Shown here piece after piece: positions 33,177-41,498 of a DNA stretch of 64,000 nt. The notes under the pieces were generated by a model, which saw only the letters and a program-made list of their open reading frames with translations, was not told the origin of the DNA and searched no databases. Positions within the stretch are counted from its first letter, which is position 1. The number at the start of each line of letters is the position of its first letter. The stretch spans positions 186,001-250,000 of the forward strand of contig DASXUX010000097.1 in NCBI GenBank assembly GCA_036504595.1, given 5' to 3'. Made by a program: the position numbers and the translations under genes. This DNA comes from DASXUX01 sp036504595. Its GTDB lineage: Bacteria > Planctomycetota > SZUA-567 > H5-PLA8.

Positions 33177-34141
33177 GCGTTGCGCACCGTGTTCACGTCC
33201 AGCGCTCGCAGGTCTCCGCCCGGAGCGCGTAACACGCGCACATTTTTGCCGAGCGGCGCCCACACGGCGGGGTCGGTCGGGCCGAAGAGCGCGAGCGTAG
33301 GGCATGCGCGCGCGGCCAGGTGCGTCAGGCCTGAGTCGTTCCCAATGTAGCCCTCGCAGCAACTTAACAGAGCGAGAACCTCGCGCAACGGCCGGGAAAC
33401 AACGGCCAGTGCTGAGTGCTGAGTGCTGGGTGCTGAGTACATCGCACGCTCGAGCTCGTCTTTCACCGCTTTGTCTGCCGGGCCAAAGAAGATCAGCGGT
33501 GTCAGACCGCGTTCAGGAAGCTTCAGCGCCAATTCAGCGAAGTTCGAGGCGGGCCAGCATTTCGTTCGGCCGCCGCTGCCGGGGTGAATCGCACAAAAGC
33601 GCGCGCAACCGAGCGCGGACAGTTCAGCCTTTGCGCGGATGAGTTCTTCTTCCGATAGCGCGATAAGAGGATCATCGCTCTGATCGGCAATTCTTAGCGC
33701 TTGCTGAGCGTGTTCGGCGGAGGTGAGCGTTCGGATGGGCTCCAGCAACAGTTCGGCGGCGTGAGAGCCCGACGCGGTTGAGGCGATTGGCGGCGAAGAA
33801 CAAATGATCGTTTTGATGCCGGCGGACTTGAATGCACGCTGCAGGACGCTCGTGTCGCCGGAGAGATAGACGATAGCGGTTTGGATTCTCGAAAGAAGTT
33901 CGCGCGCGACGGGGGAGAGTGGGGCACCCTCGGCAAACAGGCCGAGCCATGCCGGTGAGGAGAAATCGTGGACGCGCAGAGCAACGTCAGCGCTGGGGCG
34001 CAGGAAGCTCCAACTGACGGGCGTGCCGAGAATGTTCAGCTCTCGCGCGCCGGAGAGTCTCAGCGAATGAAGAGCAGGCAGCGTGAGGATGGCGTCGCCA
34101 AGAGCGCCGGGGCGGATGATGAGGGTGTTGCCGAGAGACAT
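33161..34141 (-). CDS. Family 9 glycosyltransferase (heptosyltransferase-like)
   Basis: A 326-residue protein with GT9 hallmarks: IIRPGALGDAILTLPAL at the N-terminus, IHPGSGGRTKCWPASNFAEL near the middle and GNDSGLTHLAARACPTLALFGPTDPAVW near the C-terminus, which bind ADP-heptose or a similar donor. It implies lipopolysaccharide-like glycans in an outer membrane. The ATG at 34141 was preferred to a TTG nine codons upstream. Two repeats touch the gene: an AGTGCTG array is translated in frame as YSAPSTQHSALA, and the TGGTTCA repeat supplies the last residues and the stop. Confidence 0.85.
   Translation of the reverse strand: MSLGNTLIIRPGALGDAILTLPALHSLRLSGARELNILGTPVSWSFLRPSADVALRVHDFSSPAWLGLFAEGAPLSPVARELLSRIQTAIVYLSGDTSVLQRAFKSAGIKTIICSSPPIASTASGSHAAELLLEPIRTLTSAEHAQQALRIADQSDDPLIALSEEELIRAKAELSALGCARFCAIHPGSGGRTKCWPASNFAELALKLPERGLTPLIFFGPADKAVKDELERAMYSAPSTQHSALAVVSRPLREVLALLSCCEGYIGNDSGLTHLAARACPTLALFGPTDPAVWAPLGKNVRVLRAPGGDLRALDVNTVRNAVCGL
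33409..33440. repeat. AGTGCTG heptamer array within the glycosyltransferase gene
   Basis: About four AGTGCTG units are read in frame as YSAPSTQHSALA on the minus strand. The array lies in the loop before the C-terminal donor-binding motif. Confidence 0.85.
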
Positions 34142-34263
34142 GCGTTTGAGTTCTTTTTCGATTTTCAATTCCAGTCCGGAGCCCTAATCTGCTCATAGTT
34201 CCCATTCATTGAGAATTGGCCATTGAAAATCTCAAATTTCAAATTGGCGGAAGGATGAGAATC

Positions 34264-35994
34264 ATGCAAAGACCATCGTTCTTCGGACTGGTGCTGTTGT
34301 GCGGCGCGCTGGCGATCCCGGCTGCGGCGGCAGAAGACTCGGTGCCGTTGTATGGACGTTTGCACAAAGAATTCGACGCGAAGCTGGGCGTTGAGCGCGT
34401 GGAGTTCACGGGGCCGGATGGGGTGGTCGAGAGCCGGCCGGCGTTTGCGCATCAACCGGGGGAGTTCACGTATGACCGGCACGGGTACGAAATCCTGAAG
34501 CCGAAGGGCGCGGTGATGACGGCGGTGCGATTCACGCCGACGAAAGCGGGCGCGTACAAGTATCGCGCGATGAAAGGAGACGCGGCGGTTGCGGAAGGAA
34601 CGTTCCCGTGCGCGGCTTCAGAGAACCATGGGTACGTCGAAGTCAGCAAGAAAGATCCGCGGTACTTTGCGCTCAGCGACGGCACATCTTATTGCGCGAT
34701 CGGCACGAATCTGTGCTGGCCGGCGTGGCATACTGTCCGGCCCAATAAGGAGAACGCGGAGCTTGGCGGACGCGGGACGCTGGGCGCGAACGAGTATCGC
34801 CACTGGTTCGAAGCCATGTCGAAAAATGGCGGAAACTTCGCTCGGCTGTGGGTGGGATGGGCGTACTTCGACGCGCAGACGCCCACGGCCGGCGAAATGG
34901 ACCTGTTGATGTTCAACCGGCTGGACAAGGTTGTGGAGCTGGCTCGGCAGAACGGCGTGCGGCTGAAGTTCTGCATGGATGCGTTCCGCAGCGTCAAGGA
35001 AGGCGGGCAGAACTACCGGCTGTACAAAAATCCAGCGGACGGCAAGCCGCCCAAAGACATGGCGGAGTTCTTCACCGGAAAGACCTGGCGCGAGCTTTGG
35101 CTGAAGAAAATCCGGGCGTATGGCGAGCGTTACGGCGGCGACCCGACTGTCGCGGTGTGGGAACTGTGGAACGAAATCAACGCGGCCGAAGGCGGGTGGG
35201 AGAATCAGCGTGAGTGGACGAAGTACATGCTGAAAGAATTGCAGAAGATGTTCCCGAAGCAGCTCGTGGTGAATTCGCTCGGTAGTTTTGACAGCGACTG
35301 GTCAAAGCCGCACTACAACGATTTCAAGATGGATGAGATGCCGTTCCAGCAGGTGCATCGGTATCTCGATCAGGGCGCAGGCTACGAAATCTGCCGCACC
35401 GATCCGGTCGCGTTTTCGATCGACGCGGTCAATCAGACGCGCCGGCCGGACCGGCCAGTGTTGCTGGCCGAAACCGGCGGGGTGAACGACAACCACGCGG
35501 GGCCGTTCCGGTATTATCGCGGCGATCACCGCAGCATTATTTTCAACGATACGACCTTTCCGGCGTTCTTCGCGGGCGCGGCGGGGACGGGGCACATCTG
35601 GCATTGGGATCTTTATGTCGATGAAAAGAACGCGTGGCAGTATTTCAAGCCGTTCTCCAATCTGATCGTCGGAATTCAGCTCGATGCGGAGGACTTTCAG
35701 GCCAAAGATCTTTCGACGAAGGACTGCTGGGTTCTGTGTCTGAAGGGTAAGCAGCACACGCTGGCGTGGGTGCGGAACAAGGCCGATAGTTGGCACGCGG
35801 TGCTGCGCGATTTCAAGGAGCCGGGGTTGATCGAGAACGCGGTGGTTGATCTTGGGTCTATCGGCGTCACAGCGGGGCAGGTCAAAACGGAGTGGCCGTG
35901 GAGCGAAAGCACCGGCGCGGCGAAGCTGGAGAATGGGAAGCTGACGCTGCCGGCGTTCCGATATGGGGTGATGGTGAGAATCGACGGGAAGTAG
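34264..35994 (+). CDS. Exported GH5-like glycoside hydrolase
   Basis: A 576-residue protein with a signal peptide (1-22, ending AAAAE). An N-terminal beta domain (about 25-120) of the DUF5060 type precedes a TIM barrel with acid/base motif VWELWNEIN (Glu304) and nucleophile motif LLAETGG (Glu403). The C-terminal 80 residues form a beta domain. The architecture is that of GH5-like cellulase or mannanase relatives. The ATG at 34264 follows GGAAGGA by eight bases; another ATG at 34255 is too close to it. Substrate unknown. Confidence 0.75.
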   Translation: MQRPSFFGLVLLCGALAIPAAAAEDSVPLYGRLHKEFDAKLGVERVEFTGPDGVVESRPAFAHQPGEFTYDRHGYEILKPKGAVMTAVRFTPTKAGAYKYRAMKGDAAVAEGTFPCAASENHGYVEVSKKDPRYFALSDGTSYCAIGTNLCWPAWHTVRPNKENAELGGRGTLGANEYRHWFEAMSKNGGNFARLWVGWAYFDAQTPTAGEMDLLMFNRLDKVVELARQNGVRLKFCMDAFRSVKEGGQNYRLYKNPADGKPPKDMAEFFTGKTWRELWLKKIRAYGERYGGDPTVAVWELWNEINAAEGGWENQREWTKYMLKELQKMFPKQLVVNSLGSFDSDWSKPHYNDFKMDEMPFQQVHRYLDQGAGYEICRTDPVAFSIDAVNQTRRPDRPVLLAETGGVNDNHAGPFRYYRGDHRSIIFNDTTFPAFFAGAAGTGHIWHWDLYVDEKNAWQYFKPFSNLIVGIQLDAEDFQAKDLSTKDCWVLCLKGKQHTLAWVRNKADSWHAVLRDFKEPGLIENAVVDLGSIGVTAGQVKTEWPWSESTGAAKLENGKLTLPAFRYGVMVRIDGK

Positions 35995-36071
35995 CTCACG
36001 ATCACGGACGCATGCTCTGACGTTCCACCGCAGCGCAGCTGACTACGAACAACGGCCGCCGGCGCCACGTG

Positions 36072-36476
36072 CTACTTCAGGAGCGCCCGAAACCCAGCCT
36101 GTTCGAAGTGGTGGTCACCCGTCAGGGCCTCGGCAATGCCGCGCTCCTTCATCACCACAAAGGAGACGCAGTCAGTAAGGGACCAGTCCTTGTCGGGACG
36201 GGCGCGGTATAGATCGAGGCCGGCTTGCAGCAGCCCTTGGCTTGGCGGGACGATTTCCACATCGCGATTGCGCGCCAAGTCGTCAATGAACTCGACGCAA
36301 GCCTCTCGGTTGCTCGCATCGGCCAACGCGTCGGCAAATTCGGTTATTACCCAAGCCGTCGTAACAATCGTTGCGCCCCGCAGGGTTGGGGTCAACCCTG
36401 TGGCTTGCGCAAATGTCTCGTCTGAAGGATTGTGCACGGCGAGAAAGTAAAAGGTGTCGCCGAAAACTGCTCTCAT
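36072..36476 (-). CDS. PIN-domain toxin of a VapBC-like module
   Basis: A 134-residue PIN domain with its acidic residues in place: Asp7, Glu46, Asp102 (SLTDC) and Asp121 (TGDHHF). PIN toxins are Mg-dependent RNases that cleave tRNA or rRNA when freed from their antitoxin. The ATG overlaps the antitoxin stop (ATGA at 36473-36476), so the pair is translationally coupled with antitoxin first, as usual. It lies between a glycosidase and a membrane protein on a repeat-rich segment. Confidence 0.87.
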   Translation of the reverse strand: MRAVFGDTFYFLAVHNPSDETFAQATGLTPTLRGATIVTTAWVITEFADALADASNREACVEFIDDLARNRDVEIVPPSQGLLQAGLDLYRARPDKDWSLTDCVSFVVMKERGIAEALTGDHHFEQAGFRALLK

Positions 36477-36694
36477 CGCCTGCGTGCTCCGTGCAGGTAA
36501 TGGTCGTGGTTGCGGGCGAGATCAGAAGGGAGTCCCTTTCCTTTGCCCGCGTGGCGCAGCAACATGGCGCAGAGATCCTCAGCGGGTTGCGCTCCGGCAC
36601 CGACCGGCTCCACGTTGACCAAGCTTCCCTCCGGCAGCGCCTTCGGGTCTTCCAGCACCACCACCCCATGTGTTACCTTGCCTCGGTATGTCAT
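36473..36694 (-). CDS. VapB-like antitoxin (DUF104/AF2212-like)
   Basis: A 73-residue protein opening MTYRGKVTHGVVVLEDPKALPEGSLVNVEPV, the small beta-strand DNA-binding fold of the DUF104/AF2212-like antitoxins. Residues 40-73 would wrap the toxin. A GAGGAA ribosome site and a promoter with an internal palindrome lie upstream, consistent with autoregulation. Confidence 0.85.
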   Translation of the reverse strand: MTYRGKVTHGVVVLEDPKALPEGSLVNVEPVGAGAQPAEDLCAMLLRHAGKGKGLPSDLARNHDHYLHGARRR

Positions 36695-36720
36695 CTTCAG
36701 TTCCTCAAATTGCCAAGATT

Positions 36721-36749
36721 ATTATACCCCGCAAGGAACGTTCAGGAAA
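36721..36749 (-). promoter_or_regulatory. Candidate vapBC promoter with an 8-bp palindrome in its spacer
   Basis: On the minus strand a perfect TATAAT (36721-36726) lies about 30 bases before the antitoxin ATG. The -35 position (36744-36749, TTTCCT) is weak at 17-base spacing. The spacer holds the palindrome GAACGTTC (36736-36743), a candidate operator. Confidence 0.5.
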
Positions 36750-36824
36750 AGACTTCTTTCGGCATCTGGAACTCCGCCCTACGGTTGCGAAACGCAGCGA
36801 AGTTGAGTAACCTGCTGCTTACTC

Positions 36825-38129
36825 ATGGATCAGTACGAACCGTTCATCTCCCTGGCGGTGGCGCTGGGAATAGGGCTGCTTATAGGGCTGCAGCGCGAGC
36901 AGTCGCTGGCGGCGGAGGGCGTTTCGGACAAGTCGGGGCTGGGCGGCGTGCGGACGTATCCGCTGTTTGCGATTGCCGGCGGGCTGTCCACGATTCTATC
37001 GAAGCAGTTGGGCGCGTGGTTTGTCGGTGCGACGTTCCTTATTCTGCTGATTCCCCTGGCCATCGCTTATGCCGATGACGTGCGCACGGGGCGCGACCGG
37101 GGGCTGACGTCCAAGCTCGCGTTTGTGGTCACGTTTCTGCTGGGCGCGCTCTCGTGCAGCGACAGCGCGATTCAGCCGCATTCGCACAAACTGCTGGTAT
37201 GCGCGTCCATTGCGGTTGTGGTGACGAGCTTGCTTTCGCTGAAGCGTCCGCTGCACGCCATCGCCGCGAAAATTTCGGCGGATGACGCGTTCGCGGCCAT
37301 CAAGTTCCTGGTGCTCGCCATCATTGTTCTGCCGCTGCTGCCGAACCAGTTTTACGGGCCGCCGAATCTGGCGGTGCTCAATCCGTTCTATATTGGCTTG
37401 ATGATCGTGATGATTGCGGGCATCGGGCTGGTCGGATACGCGCTCATCCGAATCATGGGTCCGGGGCGCGGCCTGGGGCTGATGGGTCTGGTCGGCGGAC
37501 TGGTGTCGTCAACGGTCGTCACGTTGGACGTGTCCGGGCGCGCGCGCAAGGAATTGAATCTGGCGAATGCCTGTGCGCTGGCGGTCGTGCTGGCATCCTG
37601 CGTGATGCTGCCGCGAATGCTGATTGTCGTGAGCATCGTGTATTCGCCGCTGGTGTTGCACCTGTTGATTCCCATGGCCTGCATGTTCGTGGCGGGCCTT
37701 GTTGGGGCGCTGGTTTTCTATCTGCGGAGCCGGCATAACGGGCCGCAAGCCGAGGAGATTCGATTCTCCAATCCATTCGAGCTGCACACCGCCATCAAGT
37801 TCGGGCTGCTTTTTGCACTGGTGCTGCTGGCCACCAAAGCCGCGGCTGTGTACTTGGGTTCCAGCGGAACGTACATCGCAGCGTTTCTTTCAGGCCTGAC
37901 GGATGTGGACGCTATCACCCTGTCGATGACGCAGTTCGCTCGCGACGGGATTCTAGACCATCGCGTTGCAGCCAATGCCATCTTGCTTGCGGCGGCGGCG
38001 AACACGATCTTGAAGGGCGCGTTCGCGCTCAGTCTGGGCGGGTGGCTTTACGGTCGAAAAGTCTTGGCGGTTTTCGCGGCGGTGCTGGCGGCGGGAGCGG
38101 CGGGGCTTGTGGCGTCGTGGCATCTGTAA
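36825..38129 (+). CDS. MgtC/SapB-family plus DUF4010 membrane protein
   Basis: A 434-residue, highly hydrophobic protein with about 12 transmembrane segments. The N-terminus (LGIGLLIGLQREQS) has the MgtC/SapB signature. The remainder is the DUF4010 domain (SSTVVTLDVSGRARK; LSGLTDVDAITLSM). The function of the fused family is unknown; MgtC itself is linked to magnesium limitation and ATP-synthase control. No ribosome site is clear. The repeat after its TAA opens with CAGCAG, as does that after the ABC permease gene. Confidence 0.82.
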   Translation: MDQYEPFISLAVALGIGLLIGLQREQSLAAEGVSDKSGLGGVRTYPLFAIAGGLSTILSKQLGAWFVGATFLILLIPLAIAYADDVRTGRDRGLTSKLAFVVTFLLGALSCSDSAIQPHSHKLLVCASIAVVVTSLLSLKRPLHAIAAKISADDAFAAIKFLVLAIIVLPLLPNQFYGPPNLAVLNPFYIGLMIVMIAGIGLVGYALIRIMGPGRGLGLMGLVGGLVSSTVVTLDVSGRARKELNLANACALAVVLASCVMLPRMLIVVSIVYSPLVLHLLIPMACMFVAGLVGALVFYLRSRHNGPQAEEIRFSNPFELHTAIKFGLLFALVLLATKAAAVYLGSSGTYIAAFLSGLTDVDAITLSMTQFARDGILDHRVAANAILLAAAANTILKGAFALSLGGWLYGRKVLAVFAAVLAAGAAGLVASWHL

Positions 38130-38132
38130 CAG

Positions 38133-38165
38133 CAGGGTCTAGGGTTCAGGGTCCGGGGTATAGGG
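38133..38165. repeat. GGGTTCA-type heptamer repeat
   Basis: AGGGTCTAGGGTTCAGGGTC units follow the TAA stop of the MgtC-like gene. The family is best developed at 55049-55139. Confidence 0.65.
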
Positions 38166-38211
38166 GCGGATTGTGTTGTGGCCCAATCCCAGAAAATGGA
38201 GAACGTAGTCA

Positions 38212-39180
38212 ATGAAAGTTAGCGTTAGCGAACTGCAACCCAATCCGTTTCGGGATCTGGCGCATTATCCGTTTCATCGCGGGAAGATCGAAGCGCTGAA
38301 GGCCAGCATTCGCGCGACGGGGTTCTGGGACAACGTACTGGCGCGCAAGAGCGACGACGGCAAGCACTATCAGGTTGCCTACGGACATCATCGGCTTGAA
38401 GCGCTAAAAGAACTGGTGCGCGAGAAGATTCTGGATGAAGGCTACGAGGTCGATGTGCCCGTCCGGAAACTCGACGACGGCGCGATGATCCGCATAATGG
38501 CCGGCGAAAATATGGAGGAGTACCGCGTCAGCGCGGAAGTCATCGATGAGACCGTGCGGGTGGCGCGCGAATTTCTTTCCAAAGAAACAAAGACGCCGAT
38601 GACGGAGCTCACGCCGACCGACATCAGCCAGTTCCTGGGCAGCGGATGGAACGAAGACAAGGTGGGTCTGTCGCTGCAGCGGCTGGGCCTTTTTGATCGC
38701 GGGACGCTGAAGCGCGAGCAGTTGAAGGGGCTAACGCAGTCGGCCTCGCGAACGGTTCAGCGCGAAGTGGCGAAGGTCGAGCGCGTGCTGTCCGACACCG
38801 AACTGTCGCGGATGGGTGACGAAGAAGTCACCGAGCAGGATCGCAAGCGTGTTCGTGCACAAGTGCAGAAAGTTGCCAGCCATGTGGCCGAGGTGCTCGC
38901 CAAGCATATCCGCAACGGGGGCAGTTCGGCGGAATCTCGGCAGAAATCGCTGGACGCGCAAGTCGAGATGATCCCTGAGAATGCGACCAGTGAGCAGAAG
39001 CAGTTGAGCACTATCGATACGGCGGTGCACGCGATCAGCGCGCGTGATTTTCAACGCAAAGTCGAGATGCTGCAGCAGTACCGGGAATATATGTCTCCGG
39101 ATGCGAAAGACGAGTTGGAAGCGAAGATCAAGGAGCTGGCCGGTTGGTGTAGACAGATGTTGGAGAACATGAAGGAGTAG
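38212..39180 (+). CDS. ParB-like nuclease/CTPase-domain protein
   Basis: A 322-residue protein. The N-terminal ParB/Srx domain (1-110) has NPFRD, KIEALKASIRATGFWDNVLAR and the GHHR motif (58-61) in the place of the ParB GxxR nucleotide-binding box. Residues 120-180 could be a helix-turn-helix, and the C-terminus is a coiled coil (about 190-320). ParA, parS-like sites and chromosome-partition neighbours are absent, so this is more likely an accessory regulator or DNA-binding protein than the chromosomal ParB. A repeat starts directly after its TAG stop. Confidence 0.75.
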   Translation: MKVSVSELQPNPFRDLAHYPFHRGKIEALKASIRATGFWDNVLARKSDDGKHYQVAYGHHRLEALKELVREKILDEGYEVDVPVRKLDDGAMIRIMAGENMEEYRVSAEVIDETVRVAREFLSKETKTPMTELTPTDISQFLGSGWNEDKVGLSLQRLGLFDRGTLKREQLKGLTQSASRTVQREVAKVERVLSDTELSRMGDEEVTEQDRKRVRAQVQKVASHVAEVLAKHIRNGGSSAESRQKSLDAQVEMIPENATSEQKQLSTIDTAVHAISARDFQRKVEMLQQYREYMSPDAKDELEAKIKELAGWCRQMLENMKE

Positions 39181-39206
39181 CAGTAGTCAGCAGTCAGTAG
39201 TTTGTG
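39181..39206. repeat. CAGTAGT heptamer repeat directly after a stop codon
   Basis: CAGTAGTCAGCAGTCAGTAG follows the TAG stop at 39178-39180 with no gap. Confidence 0.7.
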
Positions 39207-39335
39207 GATCGCGCACCACGGACAATGGGCAGAATTCGTTTGAAACGTTGCAGCATTTACGGCGGAAAATCGTCATTGTAGCGGGGCACTATGCCGGTAG
39301 ATTTGCTGCCGGCGAAAGACTTTAGAGGCACGACC

Positions 39336-41294
39336 ATGAGCACATCGAACTCGCGTGCACTACGGATCAGGCTTTTGACGGCCGTGTTAACGGTTGCCGT
39401 TGTGGCGCTGACCGCCGGAGCCGGTGAAGAAAAGCCTGCCAAGACCGAGGCGAAAGTTCCGCCGGCGGCGGAGACAAAGGCTGATCCGAAGGCCGACAAA
39501 CCCGCGGAAGAGACGATTTCAGAGAATGAGGAAGTGATCCTCATCGGCGATATTCCGACGGCGGGCTGGCCGATTCTGCCGGCGACCGAAACGGAATATA
39601 AATTCAAGCTGAAAGACACCGGAACCATTGTCAGCCTGCGGTGGCTGGACCTGAAAGAGACGGAGCGCGACCGGCTGCGCAGAGTCTACAAGATGGAAGT
39701 GCGCAACGGCCAGAAGGTCTTTGGCGACGCGATCAGCATGACGCGCTTCAAAATGGAGAACGGCAAGACGATCGAGGGCCTGCGCGTGCCCGAACGCGAT
39801 CGTCTGGGACAGAAAGCCATCAAGACCCGTTCAGTGCCGATGATGTGGATTCCTGAATCCGGAATTCGCAACGAGGAGCCTTTTGAGGGCAAGGAAAGCG
39901 ATGCGTTCAGTCCGATGGAAGTCTACCAGAAATGGCTGACCGCCAAGCCGATCAGCCACAACGATGCCGCGGCGCATTTCGCGATGGCTCAGAAGGTGGC
40001 TAACATCGAGCTGTTCGGGAAGGCTATTGACCATCTGAAGATGGCTGCCGCCATCGACCCGCTGATGGAAGAACGCAACAAAGACTTCTATGCGCAGTTG
40101 GTGGCTGAAGACGCCAAACAGCGCACGCTGGAACTCTACAACAACATGCTGATGGCCATGCGGCGCATGGATTTCGGCTCCGCGCTGGACATGCTAGAGC
40201 AACTCGACCGCAACTTCCCGAATTCCGACTACAAAACGCGCTGGGAAGGGTTGCGTCCGCAGGTCGAAGCGGGCCTGAAGACGGAGATTACCAAGCGCAT
40301 TGTCCAGATGGCTTACAGCACGGCGATGGACCTGGTGCAGCAGCGGCTGTTCAAGAAGGTGCGCGTGGATCCCAAAGGCAACGTGGTGCCGTCCATTCCG
40401 GGCAAGCAGGTGACGACCAAGGCCGGGCACATCTTCCGCGGCACGCTGGAAGGCCAAGCGGACGAAACCAGCGCCAGCGGGACGGGAGATGCCACGGCCG
40501 CTGCCGGCGCCGGGACGACGCCAACTACGGCGACTCCCGCCGGGACAACGGGTACGGGCAGCGCGGGTCAGGACATGATTCTGCGCATTAACGAGAAACG
40601 CGTAACGATTCGCGGCAAGGACATCGTTTCAGTGCAGGATATCGATCTTTCGGTATCCGAGAAGGAGATCGTTCCGGCGTTCGACGATTTGAAGGATTGG
40701 ATTACCGACACGAGCCGGCCCGACGGCCTGAAAGCTCAGATGGTCGCGAAGATCGCGAAGGTCCTGCGCTCACCGGAAGCGAAGGTGAAGGAGGTCTTTG
40801 ACGGCCGCTTGGCGCAGGAGCAAGTGTATGAAGGCGGCGTCCTGACCAGCACGCCGCTGTACGCGACCTTCCACGACGCGGCCTACGGCGCGGGAACGTG
40901 GCTGCGCGATGGCATGCGGCCGGGTCCGCGCACGCAGGGCAACGTGAACAACAATAATCAAAACAACAACCGAAACTGGAACAATCGCGGCAATAACAAC
41001 AACAATAACAACCAGATTAAGCCGCCCGATCCGGACGAAATGCCCGACACGACGGACGATCCGAACGTGTGGTGGAAGTTCCAGAACACCGAGACGCAGC
41101 TTGGTGTGCTGCGCGCTCTGGCCGCCGACAAGGTCTTCAAGGTTCGCCTCGAAGATGTGAAGAAGATCGCCTGCCCGAGCTGCCGCAACATCGGTTATCT
41201 TCCGGGCAAAGATCCGGCCAACAACACGCCCATTATGGAACGCTGCCCGCTCTGCCGCGGCATTGGGGTGCTGATCAAGCTCAGCTATCGGTAG
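39336..41294 (+). CDS. Exported protein with Asn-rich linker and C-terminal zinc-ribbon-like motif
   Basis: A 652-residue protein with a signal peptide (1-28). It has a charged Pro/Lys/Glu segment, helical repeats around residues 210-350 (HFAMAQKVANIELFGKAIDHLKMAAAIDP is TPR-like), a Gly/Thr/Ala-rich linker near 385-410 and a striking Asn-rich stretch near 536-560. It ends in two CxxC pairs (CPSC near 613 and CPLC near 637) that resemble a DnaJ-type zinc ribbon. The combination is not recognised. AGAGG seven bases upstream supports the ATG at 39336. A repeat starts directly after its TAG stop. Confidence 0.65.
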   Translation: MSTSNSRALRIRLLTAVLTVAVVALTAGAGEEKPAKTEAKVPPAAETKADPKADKPAEETISENEEVILIGDIPTAGWPILPATETEYKFKLKDTGTIVSLRWLDLKETERDRLRRVYKMEVRNGQKVFGDAISMTRFKMENGKTIEGLRVPERDRLGQKAIKTRSVPMMWIPESGIRNEEPFEGKESDAFSPMEVYQKWLTAKPISHNDAAAHFAMAQKVANIELFGKAIDHLKMAAAIDPLMEERNKDFYAQLVAEDAKQRTLELYNNMLMAMRRMDFGSALDMLEQLDRNFPNSDYKTRWEGLRPQVEAGLKTEITKRIVQMAYSTAMDLVQQRLFKKVRVDPKGNVVPSIPGKQVTTKAGHIFRGTLEGQADETSASGTGDATAAAGAGTTPTTATPAGTTGTGSAGQDMILRINEKRVTIRGKDIVSVQDIDLSVSEKEIVPAFDDLKDWITDTSRPDGLKAQMVAKIAKVLRSPEAKVKEVFDGRLAQEQVYEGGVLTSTPLYATFHDAAYGAGTWLRDGMRPGPRTQGNVNNNNQNNNRNWNNRGNNNNNNNQIKPPDPDEMPDTTDDPNVWWKFQNTETQLGVLRALAADKVFKVRLEDVKKIACPSCRNIGYLPGKDPANNTPIMERCPLCRGIGVLIKLSYR

Positions 41295-41430
41295 TTGGTA
41301 CTTGGTAAGTGGTACTTGGTGAGTGGTACCTGGTGAGCGGCCACTGACCAATGACCAGCGAACGCGGCGACGGGTGCCCACTGTTTGCAGCAATAACCAA
41401 GTACCATTCACCAAGTACCAATTCCCAAGC
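41295..41430. repeat. TTGGTAC heptamer array with inverted arm
   Basis: The left arm (from 41295) starts directly after the TAG stop. The right arm (about 41396-41430) is built of complementary AAGTACCATTCACC units. A GC-rich spacer separates them. Confidence 0.85.
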
Positions 41431-41498
41431 ACACTTGACCACCTTGTGAAATCTATTACGAATACAGGCCACCCAAATTTCAGGAGGCCTGCATAGCT

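Noticed and set aside
38212..39180. ParB-like gene as sign of the replication origin
   Set aside because: No parA, parS-like sites, dnaA or DnaA boxes were noticed nearby, and the protein differs from chromosomal ParB in its GxxR box.
41435..41462. TTGACC plus TACGAA as a serA promoter
   Set aside because: The -10 matches only three of six positions, too weak to list as a feature.
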